Shown here one piece after another: positions 18,509 through 27,589 of a DNA stretch of 64,000 bases. The DNA is taken from NCBI RefSeq assembly GCF_023715155.1, contig NZ_JAMBNQ010000001.1, positions 372,001-436,000 of the forward strand, given 5' to 3'. Position 1 is the first letter of the stretch. Every line of letters starts with the position of its first letter. The notes under the pieces are model-generated. The model was not told where the DNA came from. It made no database searches and saw only the letters and a list, made by a program, of their open reading frames with translations. This DNA is from Neobacillus mesonae (GTDB lineage: Bacteria > Bacillota > Bacilli > Bacillales > Cytobacillaceae). Both the position numbers and the translations under genes were made by a program.

Positions 18509-19829
18509 TTCGCTGGATGTGGAAATAAATGTGCTGGATAATCCATATGAACTGCCAATCGAAGATTTATTCACAATGGCTGCACGAATTAATAAAAAAC
18601 GTTCATTTTTATTCGTCAGTAAAGTTTTGGGTAAACACATACCTATTAATCCTGAAAAAGGACTGCTGACTGGAGCACTGTTAGCAGCGAGATTTCTAGA
18701 AAGAGTAAAGGGTATTACTTATAAAGAAAGGGACCTGCTGTTAAAACAATACAATCAGAAAATAGATGGCAGCAATAGACTACCTGAACCTTTTGTTCCA
18801 TCCAAATTTAATCCTGTGATAATAGGATTTGCGGAAACAGCCACGGCTTTAGGTCATTGTTTTTTTGAGTTTTTTCAGAATGCGTCCTTTTTTCATACAA
18901 CAAGGGAAGTACTTTTCGGCAGCACACCAAGTATCACTTTTGAGGAAGAACACTCACATGCAACTTCCCACCGGTGCTATATATCAGAGGATATGATCAA
19001 TAATGAAAGGGAAATCATTCTCGTTGATGATGAAATTACCACGGGCAAGACAGCTTTGAATATTATAAAATCAATCCACCGCAAATTTCCACGGAAGGAA
19101 TATACAATTGTTTCCATATTGGATTGGCGTTCAGATGAATCACGTAATCAATTTGCAGAAGTGGAGAAGAATTTAGATATAAAAATAAATGGGGTCAGCC
19201 TATTATCAGGAAATGTCAGGATCAATCAAACAAAAGAATTAAAGGAAGGTTATCTAGAGTCGGAAGAAAAATGCCAGGAGATTATGGCAGAAACGATAGA
19301 CCTTTCCTCCTTTTTTACAGATACCTCCTATACATCGATCAGCGGGAATATTAAATATATTCAAGAGACAGGAAGATTTGGTCTAAACAGTATTGAAAAC
19401 GAGGCAATACGCCAAAAGGCTTCTAAGGCTGCAGCCTATTTAAAAGAGAAGCGAAAGGGAAAACGTACACTCTGTCTTGGAACAGGTGAATTTATGTACC
19501 TTCCAATGAAAATAGCATCTGAAATGGGATTGGGCGTATTCTATCAGTCTACCACTAGGAGTCCTATTTTTATTGAAAATTTGGAAGGGTATGGTGCGAG
19601 GTATGGAATGTCTTTTCCTAACCCTGATGAACCATCAATCAGAAATTTTGTTTATAATATCGAACCTGGTTATTATGATGAATTGTTTTTATTTTTTGAA
19701 AGGGAAGTTGAATTAAAGAACTTAGAGCCATTTCTAAAAGCATGGAAAAAAACAAAAATTGATTCAGTTAAACTAGTCTTTTGTTCAAGAAAAAGAGGTG
19801 AATACCATGACTATTGCAACTCCCGTTAA
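18450..19829 (+). CDS. Phosphoribosyltransferase with TRSP domain
   Basis: A 459-residue protein. The PRPP-binding loop is ILVDDEITTGKTA at about residues 190-202. The C-terminal TRSP-type domain has GTGEFMYLPMKIA followed by STTRSPIF. The protein is expected to transfer a base-like moiety to ribose-5-phosphate, working with the neighbouring lyase and HAD phosphatase (inference from family context). The ATG at 18450 lies inside the previous gene behind GGGGTG. The gene end overlaps the next start by 23 bp. Confidence 0.85.
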   Translation: MNNTQTSTLSKKKYVFHILNSLDVEINVLDNPYELPIEDLFTMAARINKKRSFLFVSKVLGKHIPINPEKGLLTGALLAARFLERVKGITYKERDLLLKQYNQKIDGSNRLPEPFVPSKFNPVIIGFAETATALGHCFFEFFQNASFFHTTREVLFGSTPSITFEEEHSHATSHRCYISEDMINNEREIILVDDEITTGKTALNIIKSIHRKFPRKEYTIVSILDWRSDESRNQFAEVEKNLDIKINGVSLLSGNVRINQTKELKEGYLESEEKCQEIMAETIDLSSFFTDTSYTSISGNIKYIQETGRFGLNSIENEAIRQKASKAAAYLKEKRKGKRTLCLGTGEFMYLPMKIASEMGLGVFYQSTTRSPIFIENLEGYGARYGMSFPNPDEPSIRNFVYNIEPGYYDELFLFFEREVELKNLEPFLKAWKKTKIDSVKLVFCSRKRGEYHDYCNSR

Positions 19830-20922
19830 AATGGGCACCTACTCCTGTGAAGATGTTGTCTTTTTATTAAAAGATCTAAGTGATATTAAACTTGAGGACT
19901 CAAGCGATAACCGAGAACGTCAAATACAATCCGGCGGCCATTATAGCGAATCATTGCCGATTGAATATCAGCCGCCGGAGAAGTATGTTGATTTGTTCTG
20001 GAATACATTACATGAATACAAACAAAAAGTTGCTTTGTGCGTCGGAATTGCTGCGGAACAAATATTTAAGCAGAAAGGCCGTAATACCATACTCGTTTCC
20101 CTAGCCCGAGCTGGAACACCTATAGGGATTTTGATGAAACGATATCTAAAATTACGCTATGGTGTTTCACTGCCGCACTACAGCATTTCTATTATTCGTG
20201 ATCGGGGAATTGATGAAAATGCCATCCATTATATACGTGAAAATCATCCTGAAGGGAATTTTCAATTTGTTGACGGCTGGACCGGAAAAGGTGCAATATC
20301 AATAGAATTAACAAAGGCTTGTATTGAGTATGAACAAAAATATGGGGTAAGGCTTGATGATACTCTTGCCGTGTTGGCAGACCCTGGGTTTTGCACAACA
20401 CTGTTTGGAACAAGAGAGGATTTCCTTATTCCAAGTGCCTGCTTAAACTCTACTGTATCAGGACTTGTCAGCCGCACCGTTTTAAATGAAAAATATATTA
20501 CTAAAGATGATTTCCATGGAGCTAAATTTTACAAAGAGCTGATAAATGAGGATGTCTCCAATGAATTCATCAATTTGATTACAAATGAATTTCCTAGGAT
20601 AACAGAGGAAGCAGTAAAAGCCTCCTTACAAAGAGATAAAGAAGTGCTTAAAACTGGTTTTTTAGGAATGGAAGATGTGAAGAAAATACAACTCGAATTT
20701 AACGTTGAAAGTACTCACTTCATTAAACCTGGAGTTGGGGAAACAACAAGAGTTTTGCTTAGAAGGATCCCTTGGAAAATCCTAATGAGAGATGCCTCTA
20801 GTCCATTTGTCCAGCATATCCTTATGCTGGCAGAAGAAAAAGGTGTTGAAGTAGTGGAATATCCCGAATTGAATTATCTATGCTGCGGTATTATCAAATC
20901 GGTCAAGGAGAAGGACAAATGA
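19807..20922 (+). CDS. StiP-like PRTase-related protein with C-terminal Pelota-like domain
   Basis: A 371-residue protein of the family often labelled cysteine protease StiP. It is better read as a divergent phosphoribosyltransferase: VSLARAGTPIG and FVDGWTGKGAIS resemble the ribose- and PRPP-binding loops. The last 80 residues (GETTRVLLRRIPWKILMRD, VEVVEYPELNYLCCG) look like an L7Ae/Pelota RNA-binding domain. I see no clear protease triad. ATG 19807 has AGAGGTG at proper spacing, and the earlier GTG at 19798 overlaps that site. An ATGA overlap follows. Confidence 0.8.
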   Translation: MTIATPVKMGTYSCEDVVFLLKDLSDIKLEDSSDNRERQIQSGGHYSESLPIEYQPPEKYVDLFWNTLHEYKQKVALCVGIAAEQIFKQKGRNTILVSLARAGTPIGILMKRYLKLRYGVSLPHYSISIIRDRGIDENAIHYIRENHPEGNFQFVDGWTGKGAISIELTKACIEYEQKYGVRLDDTLAVLADPGFCTTLFGTREDFLIPSACLNSTVSGLVSRTVLNEKYITKDDFHGAKFYKELINEDVSNEFINLITNEFPRITEEAVKASLQRDKEVLKTGFLGMEDVKKIQLEFNVESTHFIKPGVGETTRVLLRRIPWKILMRDASSPFVQHILMLAEEKGVEVVEYPELNYLCCGIIKSVKEKDK

Positions 20923-21755
20923 TTGTTGCTTCAGACCTTGACCGGACTTTGATGTATTCAGCCAGAGCAATGAGTGAACTGGGCGGTATTGAAGAAACAA
21001 AGCTTACAGGAGTTGAATGGATGGACGGCAGATGGACAGGGTTTATGACGAACAAAGCTTATGAAAACCTTAAAAATCTATCTGCACAAGCTTTATTCAT
21101 ACCTGTTACAACAAGAACTACCGAACAATTTAATCGATTTGTTATTTTTAAAGAGGATATACCGCTTTCATACGCCATTACAACAAACGGGGCTGTTATT
21201 TTATATCATGGTGAACCTCTGGAAGACTGGTCCGATTATATTTTAGAAAAAATGAAAAGTGAGTCCGCACCTATGGATGAAATGTTCGCAGTACTAAAGC
21301 AGGAAGGTTTTTGCTTTACGGGGACGTTAAGGTCTGTTGAAAATCTATTTTTCTATTATACGTTAACAAGCTCTTTTTCATCAGTTGATAAAAATAATCT
21401 TCAAACATTGGCTTCCATGTATGGCTGGAGGATTTCACTTCAGGGGCGGAAGCTCTATCTTATTCCTAAGTCTATAAGCAAGGGAGCTGCACTGGATTAC
21501 ATCTGTCAGAAAGAAGGAATGAAGACAATTGCTGGTGCAGGTGATTCACTCCTTGACTGGGATTTCCTTAAGAATTGCTCTTATCGCTTCGTTCCGATAC
21601 ATGGTGAGTTGAAAAACCTGTCCGAAACGTATGACTTTACCATAATAGACCAATCCGGAATAATGGCTGGTGAAGTAATTCTAAGAGAATTTCAGCGATT
21701 ATTCCGGTTTAATAACGATTTTTTTAATCAAAAAGAAATAAAGACCGGAAAATAG
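20919..21755 (+). CDS. HAD-superfamily phosphatase of the Ter module
   Basis: A 278-residue HAD hydrolase with motif I SDLDRTL at the N-terminus, motif II PVTTRTTEQF, a Cof-type cap, and motifs III/IV LIPKSISKGAAL and GAGDSLLDWDFL. The start is ATG 20919, which overlaps the previous stop as ATGA and has AAGGAG 8 nt upstream; the frame is open to 20880. It probably dephosphorylates the product of the two PRTase-like enzymes. Its 3' end is overlapped by 57 bp by a small minus-strand gene. Confidence 0.88.
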   Translation: MIVASDLDRTLMYSARAMSELGGIEETKLTGVEWMDGRWTGFMTNKAYENLKNLSAQALFIPVTTRTTEQFNRFVIFKEDIPLSYAITTNGAVILYHGEPLEDWSDYILEKMKSESAPMDEMFAVLKQEGFCFTGTLRSVENLFFYYTLTSSFSSVDKNNLQTLASMYGWRISLQGRKLYLIPKSISKGAALDYICQKEGMKTIAGAGDSLLDWDFLKNCSYRFVPIHGELKNLSETYDFTIIDQSGIMAGEVILREFQRLFRFNNDFFNQKEIKTGK

Positions 21756-21946
21756 GCTGTAACTTGCAATCAGGAACAAAATGGAATAACCAAGGGATGG
21801 AATGATAGGCGCAAGCAGTATGGTGAAGATTAGGCTGAACCAAAATAAATCCAGTAAAATAAATATATCACAAGCCATAACATCTAATACATCTTGTAAT
21901 TCCTCGTATACAAGCTCTGCTTTTGGCCGTTTATATAGAAATCTCA
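21699..21946 (-). CDS. Small membrane protein, convergent with the HAD gene
   Basis: An 82-residue protein, MRFLYKRPKAELVYEELQD then two hydrophobic helices (about residues 28-52 and 56-75). The minus-strand ATG complementary to 21944-21946 has AGTAGGTGG six nt upstream, supporting a real gene; the frame itself opens at a GTG ten nt earlier. Its 3' 57 bp are antisense to the end of the HAD gene. No homologue recognised. Confidence 0.5.
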
Positions 21947-22031
21947 TCTGTGCCACCTACTTTAATGTGAGTATTCATTACTATGCAGGTATCGAAAAAA
22001 AGGTGAATGTGAATAAAAATCGACGCAAGGG

Positions 22032-22057
22032 TGAAACATTTTCACCTTACATACGTA
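22032..22057 (+). promoter_or_regulatory. ECF sigma (SigW-type) promoter of the yceG operon
   Basis: TGAAAC (22032-22037), 16 nt, CGTA (22054-22057), identical in both elements and spacing to 15741-15766. The -35 lies in a 17-bp palindrome GGTGAAA-cat-TTTCACC (22030-22046) that could also serve as an operator. The distance to the yceG ATG is about 108 nt. Confidence 0.82.
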
Positions 22058-22165
22058 TAAACAAATGAACGATTTTACCAACTATGGTATGATGAAAAGG
22101 AACAACCTTACATAATTTGCTAAACTTGAATATAAGCTTTTGCTTATTTAGGGAAGGGGTTATGA

Positions 22166-23809
22166 ATGAATTCATCTTTACATCAACTAATCATCAGACC
22201 TGTAGCCCTTTCATATGAAAATTGGCTGGAAATGCTAAAAAAGCCGCTTTCAGATAGGCCAAATTTTTCAATTGAAAATGGGACAATTCAAATCGGGCAA
22301 GTATTAGGGGAATTTCTTGGAGTACCAATCGATATAGACGAGTACTATAACCAGCTTTTTGAATATGCGGCTTCCAAAGAGTTAGACCTGCATTTGCTTA
22401 GCGAGGATACATTAGATAAATCAATAAATAATACACAATTTCAGGCAATCCAGAGAGTGATCAATATTCATCAGGAGCAGAAACTGTCAATTAATCGCTT
22501 TACAGCGTTCCTAGAAGGGGAGCAGCTCCTCCTAAAATCGAAAGTTCCCGTACTGCACCGCAAACTTCGGGAAGCAATGATTGAGACGATGGAATTATTT
22601 GCTGAACTTGAACACGATGGGCTGAAAAATCATGAGTTAAGGCGAGTTCTAGTTGACTTAGTAAAGTGGACTTTTAATCATTTGTCTGCCCCTCTGGAAA
22701 AAGCTGATTTACAAAAATCATTGCCAAAATTTCTTTGGTATGGGGATGTAAAAAAAAGCCATCAATATTTTTTATTTTATTTAATGAAACTTGGCTGTGA
22801 CATTGTGATATTCCATCCAGAGGGAAGGGATATTTTAGAAGGTTATGTAAAGGAACCTATTTTTGTTCATCATTATCCCAATAAAGAGGTGCCGGAGCCA
22901 TTTCCTACAGAGAAACGAAGCAGGAAAACAACGGTTGCATATCGTGCCTCTAAAGAAATTGAGACCATTCTCAATCAAGAAGGTTCAGGCTTGTATAAAC
23001 CGTGGCAGTTAAGGGACTACACCCCTTCTTCATTGACGCTTAAAACAACTTATGATGAACTTTTTATTGTTTGTAAGGAAATAGCAATGATTCGTCCTGA
23101 GTTCGAAGCTGTGAATGGACAAGTGAAGATTCCATCCATTTTTGCTAAAATACAAGGTGTCAGCAGGGATCGGAAGGAGTATTGGGAACGCCTTCATTCA
23201 CTAAGCCAATTAGATAATAGTATGTTGATTAAAAGCCTCCCAATTACTATTCCGAGCCATAATGATTTCCGCTTTCATTATCAAAATGCGCAAGGCAGGG
23301 ACGGCTCTCTTAGTCCTGAAAAAATAATGCAGGCCCATTATTGGCCATATTCCTTCCTGCCTATAGGATTGCAAAAGGGACTGGCTGATGCAGTGAAGAG
23401 AATATGTGAAAAACCGGGATTAAAGCCATTACCAATGGAAAGTATGGAAGATGTAAAAATATATCTATTTACCCAAGCTATGTTTATCCCGAAAAAAATC
23501 ATTCAGCTTCTTGAAAGATTTGATTATTCTCAAGAAGTTCCGAAATGTATTATCTTTAATAATGAATTAACCGGGATGTTTTCAAGATCTGATGCAGCCA
23601 TCCTGCTTTTACTTAATCAATTTGGCATCGATCTTGTTCTTTATAATCCAACAGGGCATAATGACATCGAAAATTATATTGAAGAATCATTATTTGACAC
23701 TCATTGGCTTGAGGATGTCGTATTTGATTTAGAATATAAAGAGCCATCCCATTCTATTTTTAAAAAGGGACTTTTTCATGGAATCTTAAAAAACTTAAGG
23801 GGAGATTAA
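22166..23809 (+). CDS. yceG: YceG-family tellurite/stress locus protein
   Basis: A 547-residue soluble protein of the YceG family found in Ter loci. The sequence shows an internal duplication. LFYLMKLGCDIVIFHPEGRD (about residue 205) and LLLLNQFGIDLVLYNPTGHN (about residue 490) align, each followed by an acidic Ile/Tyr-rich stretch and a predicted effector region. Function is not established. AAGGGG precedes ATG 22166, and telA follows after 3 bp. Confidence 0.85.
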   Translation: MNSSLHQLIIRPVALSYENWLEMLKKPLSDRPNFSIENGTIQIGQVLGEFLGVPIDIDEYYNQLFEYAASKELDLHLLSEDTLDKSINNTQFQAIQRVINIHQEQKLSINRFTAFLEGEQLLLKSKVPVLHRKLREAMIETMELFAELEHDGLKNHELRRVLVDLVKWTFNHLSAPLEKADLQKSLPKFLWYGDVKKSHQYFLFYLMKLGCDIVIFHPEGRDILEGYVKEPIFVHHYPNKEVPEPFPTEKRSRKTTVAYRASKEIETILNQEGSGLYKPWQLRDYTPSSLTLKTTYDELFIVCKEIAMIRPEFEAVNGQVKIPSIFAKIQGVSRDRKEYWERLHSLSQLDNSMLIKSLPITIPSHNDFRFHYQNAQGRDGSLSPEKIMQAHYWPYSFLPIGLQKGLADAVKRICEKPGLKPLPMESMEDVKIYLFTQAMFIPKKIIQLLERFDYSQEVPKCIIFNNELTGMFSRSDAAILLLLNQFGIDLVLYNPTGHNDIENYIEESLFDTHWLEDVVFDLEYKEPSHSIFKKGLFHGILKNLRGD

Positions 23810-23812
23810 ACA

Positions 23813-24919
23813 GTGAATCTTACACCAAATCCTTCCAACAGCATAACTCCGGCACCCGCTGAAGATTTATTGACAGAAACAAAGGTATCTGATATTAAAC
23901 TTGCCCTTCGGAAGGAACCGGAAGTGCAAAATTTAGCACGTTCGATTGACGAGCGTGATCAAATTCAAGTATTGGAATTTGGAAAAGAGCCAGCGGAACA
24001 AATTTCACGATTTTCAGACCAAATTTTAGGCAATATGAGAACAACGAAGGTTGAGGATTCCGGTGAGCTGTTAAAACAGCTTGGCCGGATTATGGATAAA
24101 TTTGATCCAAAAGACTTTCAAAAAACTTCTACTGGCTTTTTTGGAAAGTTGTTTAAAAAAGGTGAAAAGGTAGTTGAGAAATTGTTTGGAAAATATCAGA
24201 CAATGGGGTCTGAAATTGATAAAGTATACGTGGAAATTTCCAAGTACCGCCAAGAAATGGTAGATTCTACGACCATGCTCGAAAATATGTATGAGCAAAA
24301 CTATCAATACTATTTAACGCTTGAGAAATATATAGTTGCCGGAGAACTAAAAGTAGAGGAATTGAAAAATGATCAGCTTCCAAGCCTTGAGGCACGTGCT
24401 GCTTCCGGTGACCAGCTGGCTTCAATGCAGCTTGATACTCTTAAAAATGCGATTGAATTATTAGAACAGCGCGTTTATGATTTGGAAATGGCGAAAATGG
24501 TGTCCTTGCAAACAGCACCGCAAATCCGGATGCTGCAGCGTGGTAATACCAAACTGATTGGTAAAATTAATTCTGCATTTGTCACGACGATTCCAATTTT
24601 TAAAAACGGCTTGATCCAGGCAGTTGCGGCTAAACGACAAAAACTTGTGGCTGATTCCATGAGTGAGCTTGACCGACGTACAAATGAAATGCTATTAAGA
24701 AATGCGCAAAACATTTCTCAGCAAAGTACTGATATTGCAAGACTGGCGGGTGCCCCAAGTATTAAAATCGAAACGATTGAAGAATCATGGAATATTATCA
24801 TCAAAGGTATGCAGGAAACAAAAGCAATTGAAGATGAAAATAAACGTTTACGCGAAGAGGGAACGAAGCGTTTGGAACAGTTAACACAAAACTTTAAACA
24901 ATTGAAACAGCAATCGTAG
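23813..24919 (+). CDS. telA: TelA/KlaA toxic-anion resistance protein (YceH)
   Basis: A 368-residue cytoplasmic protein with long amphipathic helices throughout and no membrane segment. GTG start follows AGGGGAG. The family signature region spans FGKLFKKGEKVVEKLFGKYQ and the Met/Gln-rich helices up to LKQQS. TelA homologues are required for tellurite and bacteriocin/antibiotic tolerance in several Firmicutes; the mechanism is unknown. It is probably cotranscribed with yceG and two terD paralogues. Confidence 0.93.
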   Translation: MNLTPNPSNSITPAPAEDLLTETKVSDIKLALRKEPEVQNLARSIDERDQIQVLEFGKEPAEQISRFSDQILGNMRTTKVEDSGELLKQLGRIMDKFDPKDFQKTSTGFFGKLFKKGEKVVEKLFGKYQTMGSEIDKVYVEISKYRQEMVDSTTMLENMYEQNYQYYLTLEKYIVAGELKVEELKNDQLPSLEARAASGDQLASMQLDTLKNAIELLEQRVYDLEMAKMVSLQTAPQIRMLQRGNTKLIGKINSAFVTTIPIFKNGLIQAVAAKRQKLVADSMSELDRRTNEMLLRNAQNISQQSTDIARLAGAPSIKIETIEESWNIIIKGMQETKAIEDENKRLREEGTKRLEQLTQNFKQLKQQS

Positions 24920-24948
24920 GATTGTTAATAATAGAAGAGGTGATAGTT

Positions 24949-25557
24949 ATGGCGATAAATTTACAAAAAGGACAGCGCGTTGACTTAACGAAAGGTAATC
25001 CAGGGTTGTCAAAAATTCTAGTAGGACTTGGCTGGGACCCCGTACAAAAAAGCGGCGGCGGTCTTTTCGGTTCATTATTTGGCGGCGGAGGCAATGCAAA
25101 TATAGATTGTGATGCCTCAGTCATTATGCTTGGTGCCAATGACAAGCTCGGAAGTAATAAAGATGTGATTTATTTCGGTAATTTAAAAAGCAATGATGGA
25201 AGTGTCCAGCACTCAGGTGATAACCTAACTGGTGACGGCGATGGAGACGATGAACAAATCTGGGTCGATTTGAACAGAGTTCCATCTACAATTCAAAAGC
25301 TTGTTTTCGTAGTGAATATTTATGATTGTGTAAAAAGAAAGCAGCACTTTGGCATGATTCAAAATGCCTTTATTCGAGTAGTCAATCCAACTAATAACCA
25401 AGAGCTTCTTCATTACAACTTAACAGATAATTACAGCGGGTTAACAGCCCTTGTGACAGGCGAAATATATCGAAGTGGAAATGAGTGGAAGTTTGCGGCA
25501 ATTGGATCTGGTACCAATGCGGCAAGCCTTAGCGAAGTTGTCCGTTCCTATAGTTAA
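24949..25557 (+). CDS. yceC: TerD paralogue with glycine-rich insertion (YceC)
   Basis: A 202-residue TerD-domain protein starting MAINLQKGQRVDL at ATG 24949 behind GAGGTG. Within the first Ca-binding loop it carries an extra Gly/Phe-rich stretch (SGGGLFGSLFGGGGN) missing from the other two TerD proteins here. The metal ligand pattern is altered to NIDCDAS, which introduces a cysteine. The same insertion is, as I recall, in B. subtilis YceC, so it defines a subfamily. Confidence 0.9.
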   Translation: MAINLQKGQRVDLTKGNPGLSKILVGLGWDPVQKSGGGLFGSLFGGGGNANIDCDASVIMLGANDKLGSNKDVIYFGNLKSNDGSVQHSGDNLTGDGDGDDEQIWVDLNRVPSTIQKLVFVVNIYDCVKRKQHFGMIQNAFIRVVNPTNNQELLHYNLTDNYSGLTALVTGEIYRSGNEWKFAAIGSGTNAASLSEVVRSYS

Positions 25558-25585
25558 TGAAATAAATCTGTAAGAGGTGATTATG

Positions 25586-26164
25586 ATGGGCATTAATCTA
25601 TCAAAAGGACAAAGAATTGATTTGACAAAAACAAATCCAGGATTGACAAAGGTAATTGTTGGTCTGGGATGGGATACCAACCGTTATCATGGCGGTGATG
25701 ACTTTGACCTGGATGCATCCGCATTTCTTACTGATGCGAATAGCAGGGTAATCAATGATTCTGATTTTATTTTCTATAATAACTTGGTCCATCCTTCTGG
25801 TTCTGTTGAACATACTGGAGACAACCGGACTGGCGAGGGAGACGGAGACGATGAGCAAATTAAAATTGATTTTAGCAAAGTTCCATCGCATGTACACCGT
25901 ATTGCAATAACAGTAACGATCCATGATGCGGATGCAAGAAATCAAAATTTTGGACAGGTCAGCAATGCTTTTGTAAGAGTTGTTGATGAAGACTCAGGGC
26001 GCGAAATCCTAAGATTTGATCTTGGCGAGGATTTTTCTGTTGAGACAGCTGTTGTAATCTGTGAGCTCTATCGTCATAATGGAGACTGGAAATTTAATGC
26101 TGTCGGCAGCGGATTTGCTGGTGGGCTTGCATCCCTATGCCGCAATTTTGGATTGGAAGTGTAA
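25586..26164 (+). CDS. yceE: TerD-family protein (YceE)
   Basis: A 192-residue TerD protein with [33 protein letters not shown] and [13 protein letters not shown]. The start is ATG 25586, with AAGAGGTG 6 nt away; ATG 25583 is also possible. It is the last gene of the yceG-telA-yceC-yceE operon and is followed by a clear terminator. Confidence 0.93.
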   Translation: MGINLSKGQRIDLTKTNPGLTKVIVGLGWDTNRYHGGDDFDLDASAFLTDANSRVINDSDFIFYNNLVHPSGSVEHTGDNRTGEGDGDDEQIKIDFSKVPSHVHRIAITVTIHDADARNQNFGQVSNAFVRVVDEDSGREILRFDLGEDFSVETAVVICELYRHNGDWKFNAVGSGFAGGLASLCRNFGLEV

Positions 26165-26172
26165 TTTAATTT

Positions 26173-26202
26173 AAGCTGCCGTATATTCGGCAGCTTATTT
26201 TT
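26173..26202 (+). terminator. Terminator of the yceG operon
   Basis: Perfect 9-bp stem AAGCTGCCG/CGGCAGCTT followed by ATTTTT. Confidence 0.88.
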
Positions 26203-26341
26203 AACTCCAATTGTTCTAGATGCCTTAAATATCTCAAGATTTGCAGGTAAAAGCTGCCCCAGAATCTGCTAAACAATTTAATCAAAATATGAAAGGTGGT
26301 TAGCCTCCCAAGAGATTATGTGTTTAATGGATACATGATGT

Positions 26342-27589
26342 TTAATCAGAATAGGTTGTTTGCTTCATTTCCTTATTGAATGACAGATGGTTTGGCAATG
26401 TAATAGAAGTTAAGCTGGCAATAATTGCTAGTGCGGCTGCCATACTAAATGAATATAAATGAGTTTCAAAAACATCATATAACCAACCGCCAAGAATCGA
26501 ACCCAAGGCAGCTCCTATTTGATGACCGAAGTATGCCCAGCCATTTAAGATGCCAAGTAATTGTGTTCCATAAAGATCACTTAAAATAGCTGTAGACATA
26601 GCAACAGAGCCTGACCACACTAATCCGCCGCTAAAGGCTACAATAAAGAGCTGCAAATTCTCAGCCGCTAAGACTAAGCCTAAAAACCCAAGGCCGCGAA
26701 CAAAATACACTAAAAATAAAATGTTTTTTTTAGGGAAACGATCAGCGAAGTGACCTAAAACAAATGTGCTGAACATTGCAACCATTCCAATCATTCCAAT
26801 ACCAAAAGAAGCAGCCATTGGATCGAAATGATGATCAATCAACATAGGTACCCCATGAGAACCTAAAAGATTCATCCCAAACCCGCAGGAGAATAATCCT
26901 AGAACGATTTTCCAATAAGCATTTGTTTTTACTGCATCTTTCAAATTTATATTAGGATGTATTTTTTTTTCTGCATTGTCAACTGTTCCTATATTGTCGG
27001 CCCCTTTTGGAACATCCTCCCGCATAATAAAAATTGCAGAAGGGACAGTGATACAGATGAATACGACTGCAAATATAAGAAGAGTATTCTGCCACCCAAC
27101 AAGTTGTATGAGCCATGTTTCTACGGGAGTCATAACGGCAATACCTGCCATTCCACCTGCGGCCAGATAAAAAAGTGCTTTTCCTCTTTGTCTAACAAAC
27201 CATTTAATGACAATAGGGGATAATGATACATTACTTAAAAAGGAAAGCCCAAGCGATAGAAAAACACCAAAAGAAAGCAGAAAAGAAACTAGGCCTTTGG
27301 CGTTGACCGTCCACACGATTGATAAACAAATAATCGTTAATCCCGTTAATATCATAAATCGTGTACTTAAAGTTTTTAAAAGAAGCCCCGCTATTGGCAT
27401 TCCAATCCCATATACAATCATCCCTATGGCAACAATCATCGACAGCATCGTTCGAGAAAGATTTAAGTCATCCATAACTGGTTTAATAAAAGGGCCGATT
27501 CCCATTCGCATTCCATTGGAAAGTAAAACAATAATTGTACCAGATAGTACAATATACCAACCATAATAAGGACGTTTGGTGTTATCCAT
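26342..27589 (-). CDS. MFS transporter, monocarboxylate/oxalate-formate type
   Basis: A 415-residue 12-helix major facilitator beginning MDNTKRPYYGWYIVLSG. YYGWxxV and the helix-4 GMAGIAVMTP segment suggest the monocarboxylate porter/OFA branch. A cytoplasmic loop between helices 6 and 7 is Lys/Asp-rich. The ATG complementary to 27587-27589 is preferred to a TTG two codons upstream, with AAGGAG at good spacing. It is divergently paired with a LysR regulator, its likely controller. Substrate unknown. Confidence 0.85.
   Translation of the reverse strand: MDNTKRPYYGWYIVLSGTIIVLLSNGMRMGIGPFIKPVMDDLNLSRTMLSMIVAIGMIVYGIGMPIAGLLLKTLSTRFMILTGLTIICLSIVWTVNAKGLVSFLLSFGVFLSLGLSFLSNVSLSPIVIKWFVRQRGKALFYLAAGGMAGIAVMTPVETWLIQLVGWQNTLLIFAVVFICITVPSAIFIMREDVPKGADNIGTVDNAEKKIHPNINLKDAVKTNAYWKIVLGLFSCGFGMNLLGSHGVPMLIDHHFDPMAASFGIGMIGMVAMFSTFVLGHFADRFPKKNILFLVYFVRGLGFLGLVLAAENLQLFIVAFSGGLVWSGSVAMSTAILSDLYGTQLLGILNGWAYFGHQIGAALGSILGGWLYDVFETHLYSFSMAAALAIIASLTSITLPNHLSFNKEMKQTTYSD

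Noticed and set aside
19880..20104. 74-codon ORF inside the StiP-like gene
   Set aside because: Frame shadow with no ribosome site, fully inside a well supported gene.
21802..22068. 88-codon plus-strand ORF before yceG
   Set aside because: Ser/Asn-rich product antisense to the better supported small membrane gene, and it covers the ECF promoter.
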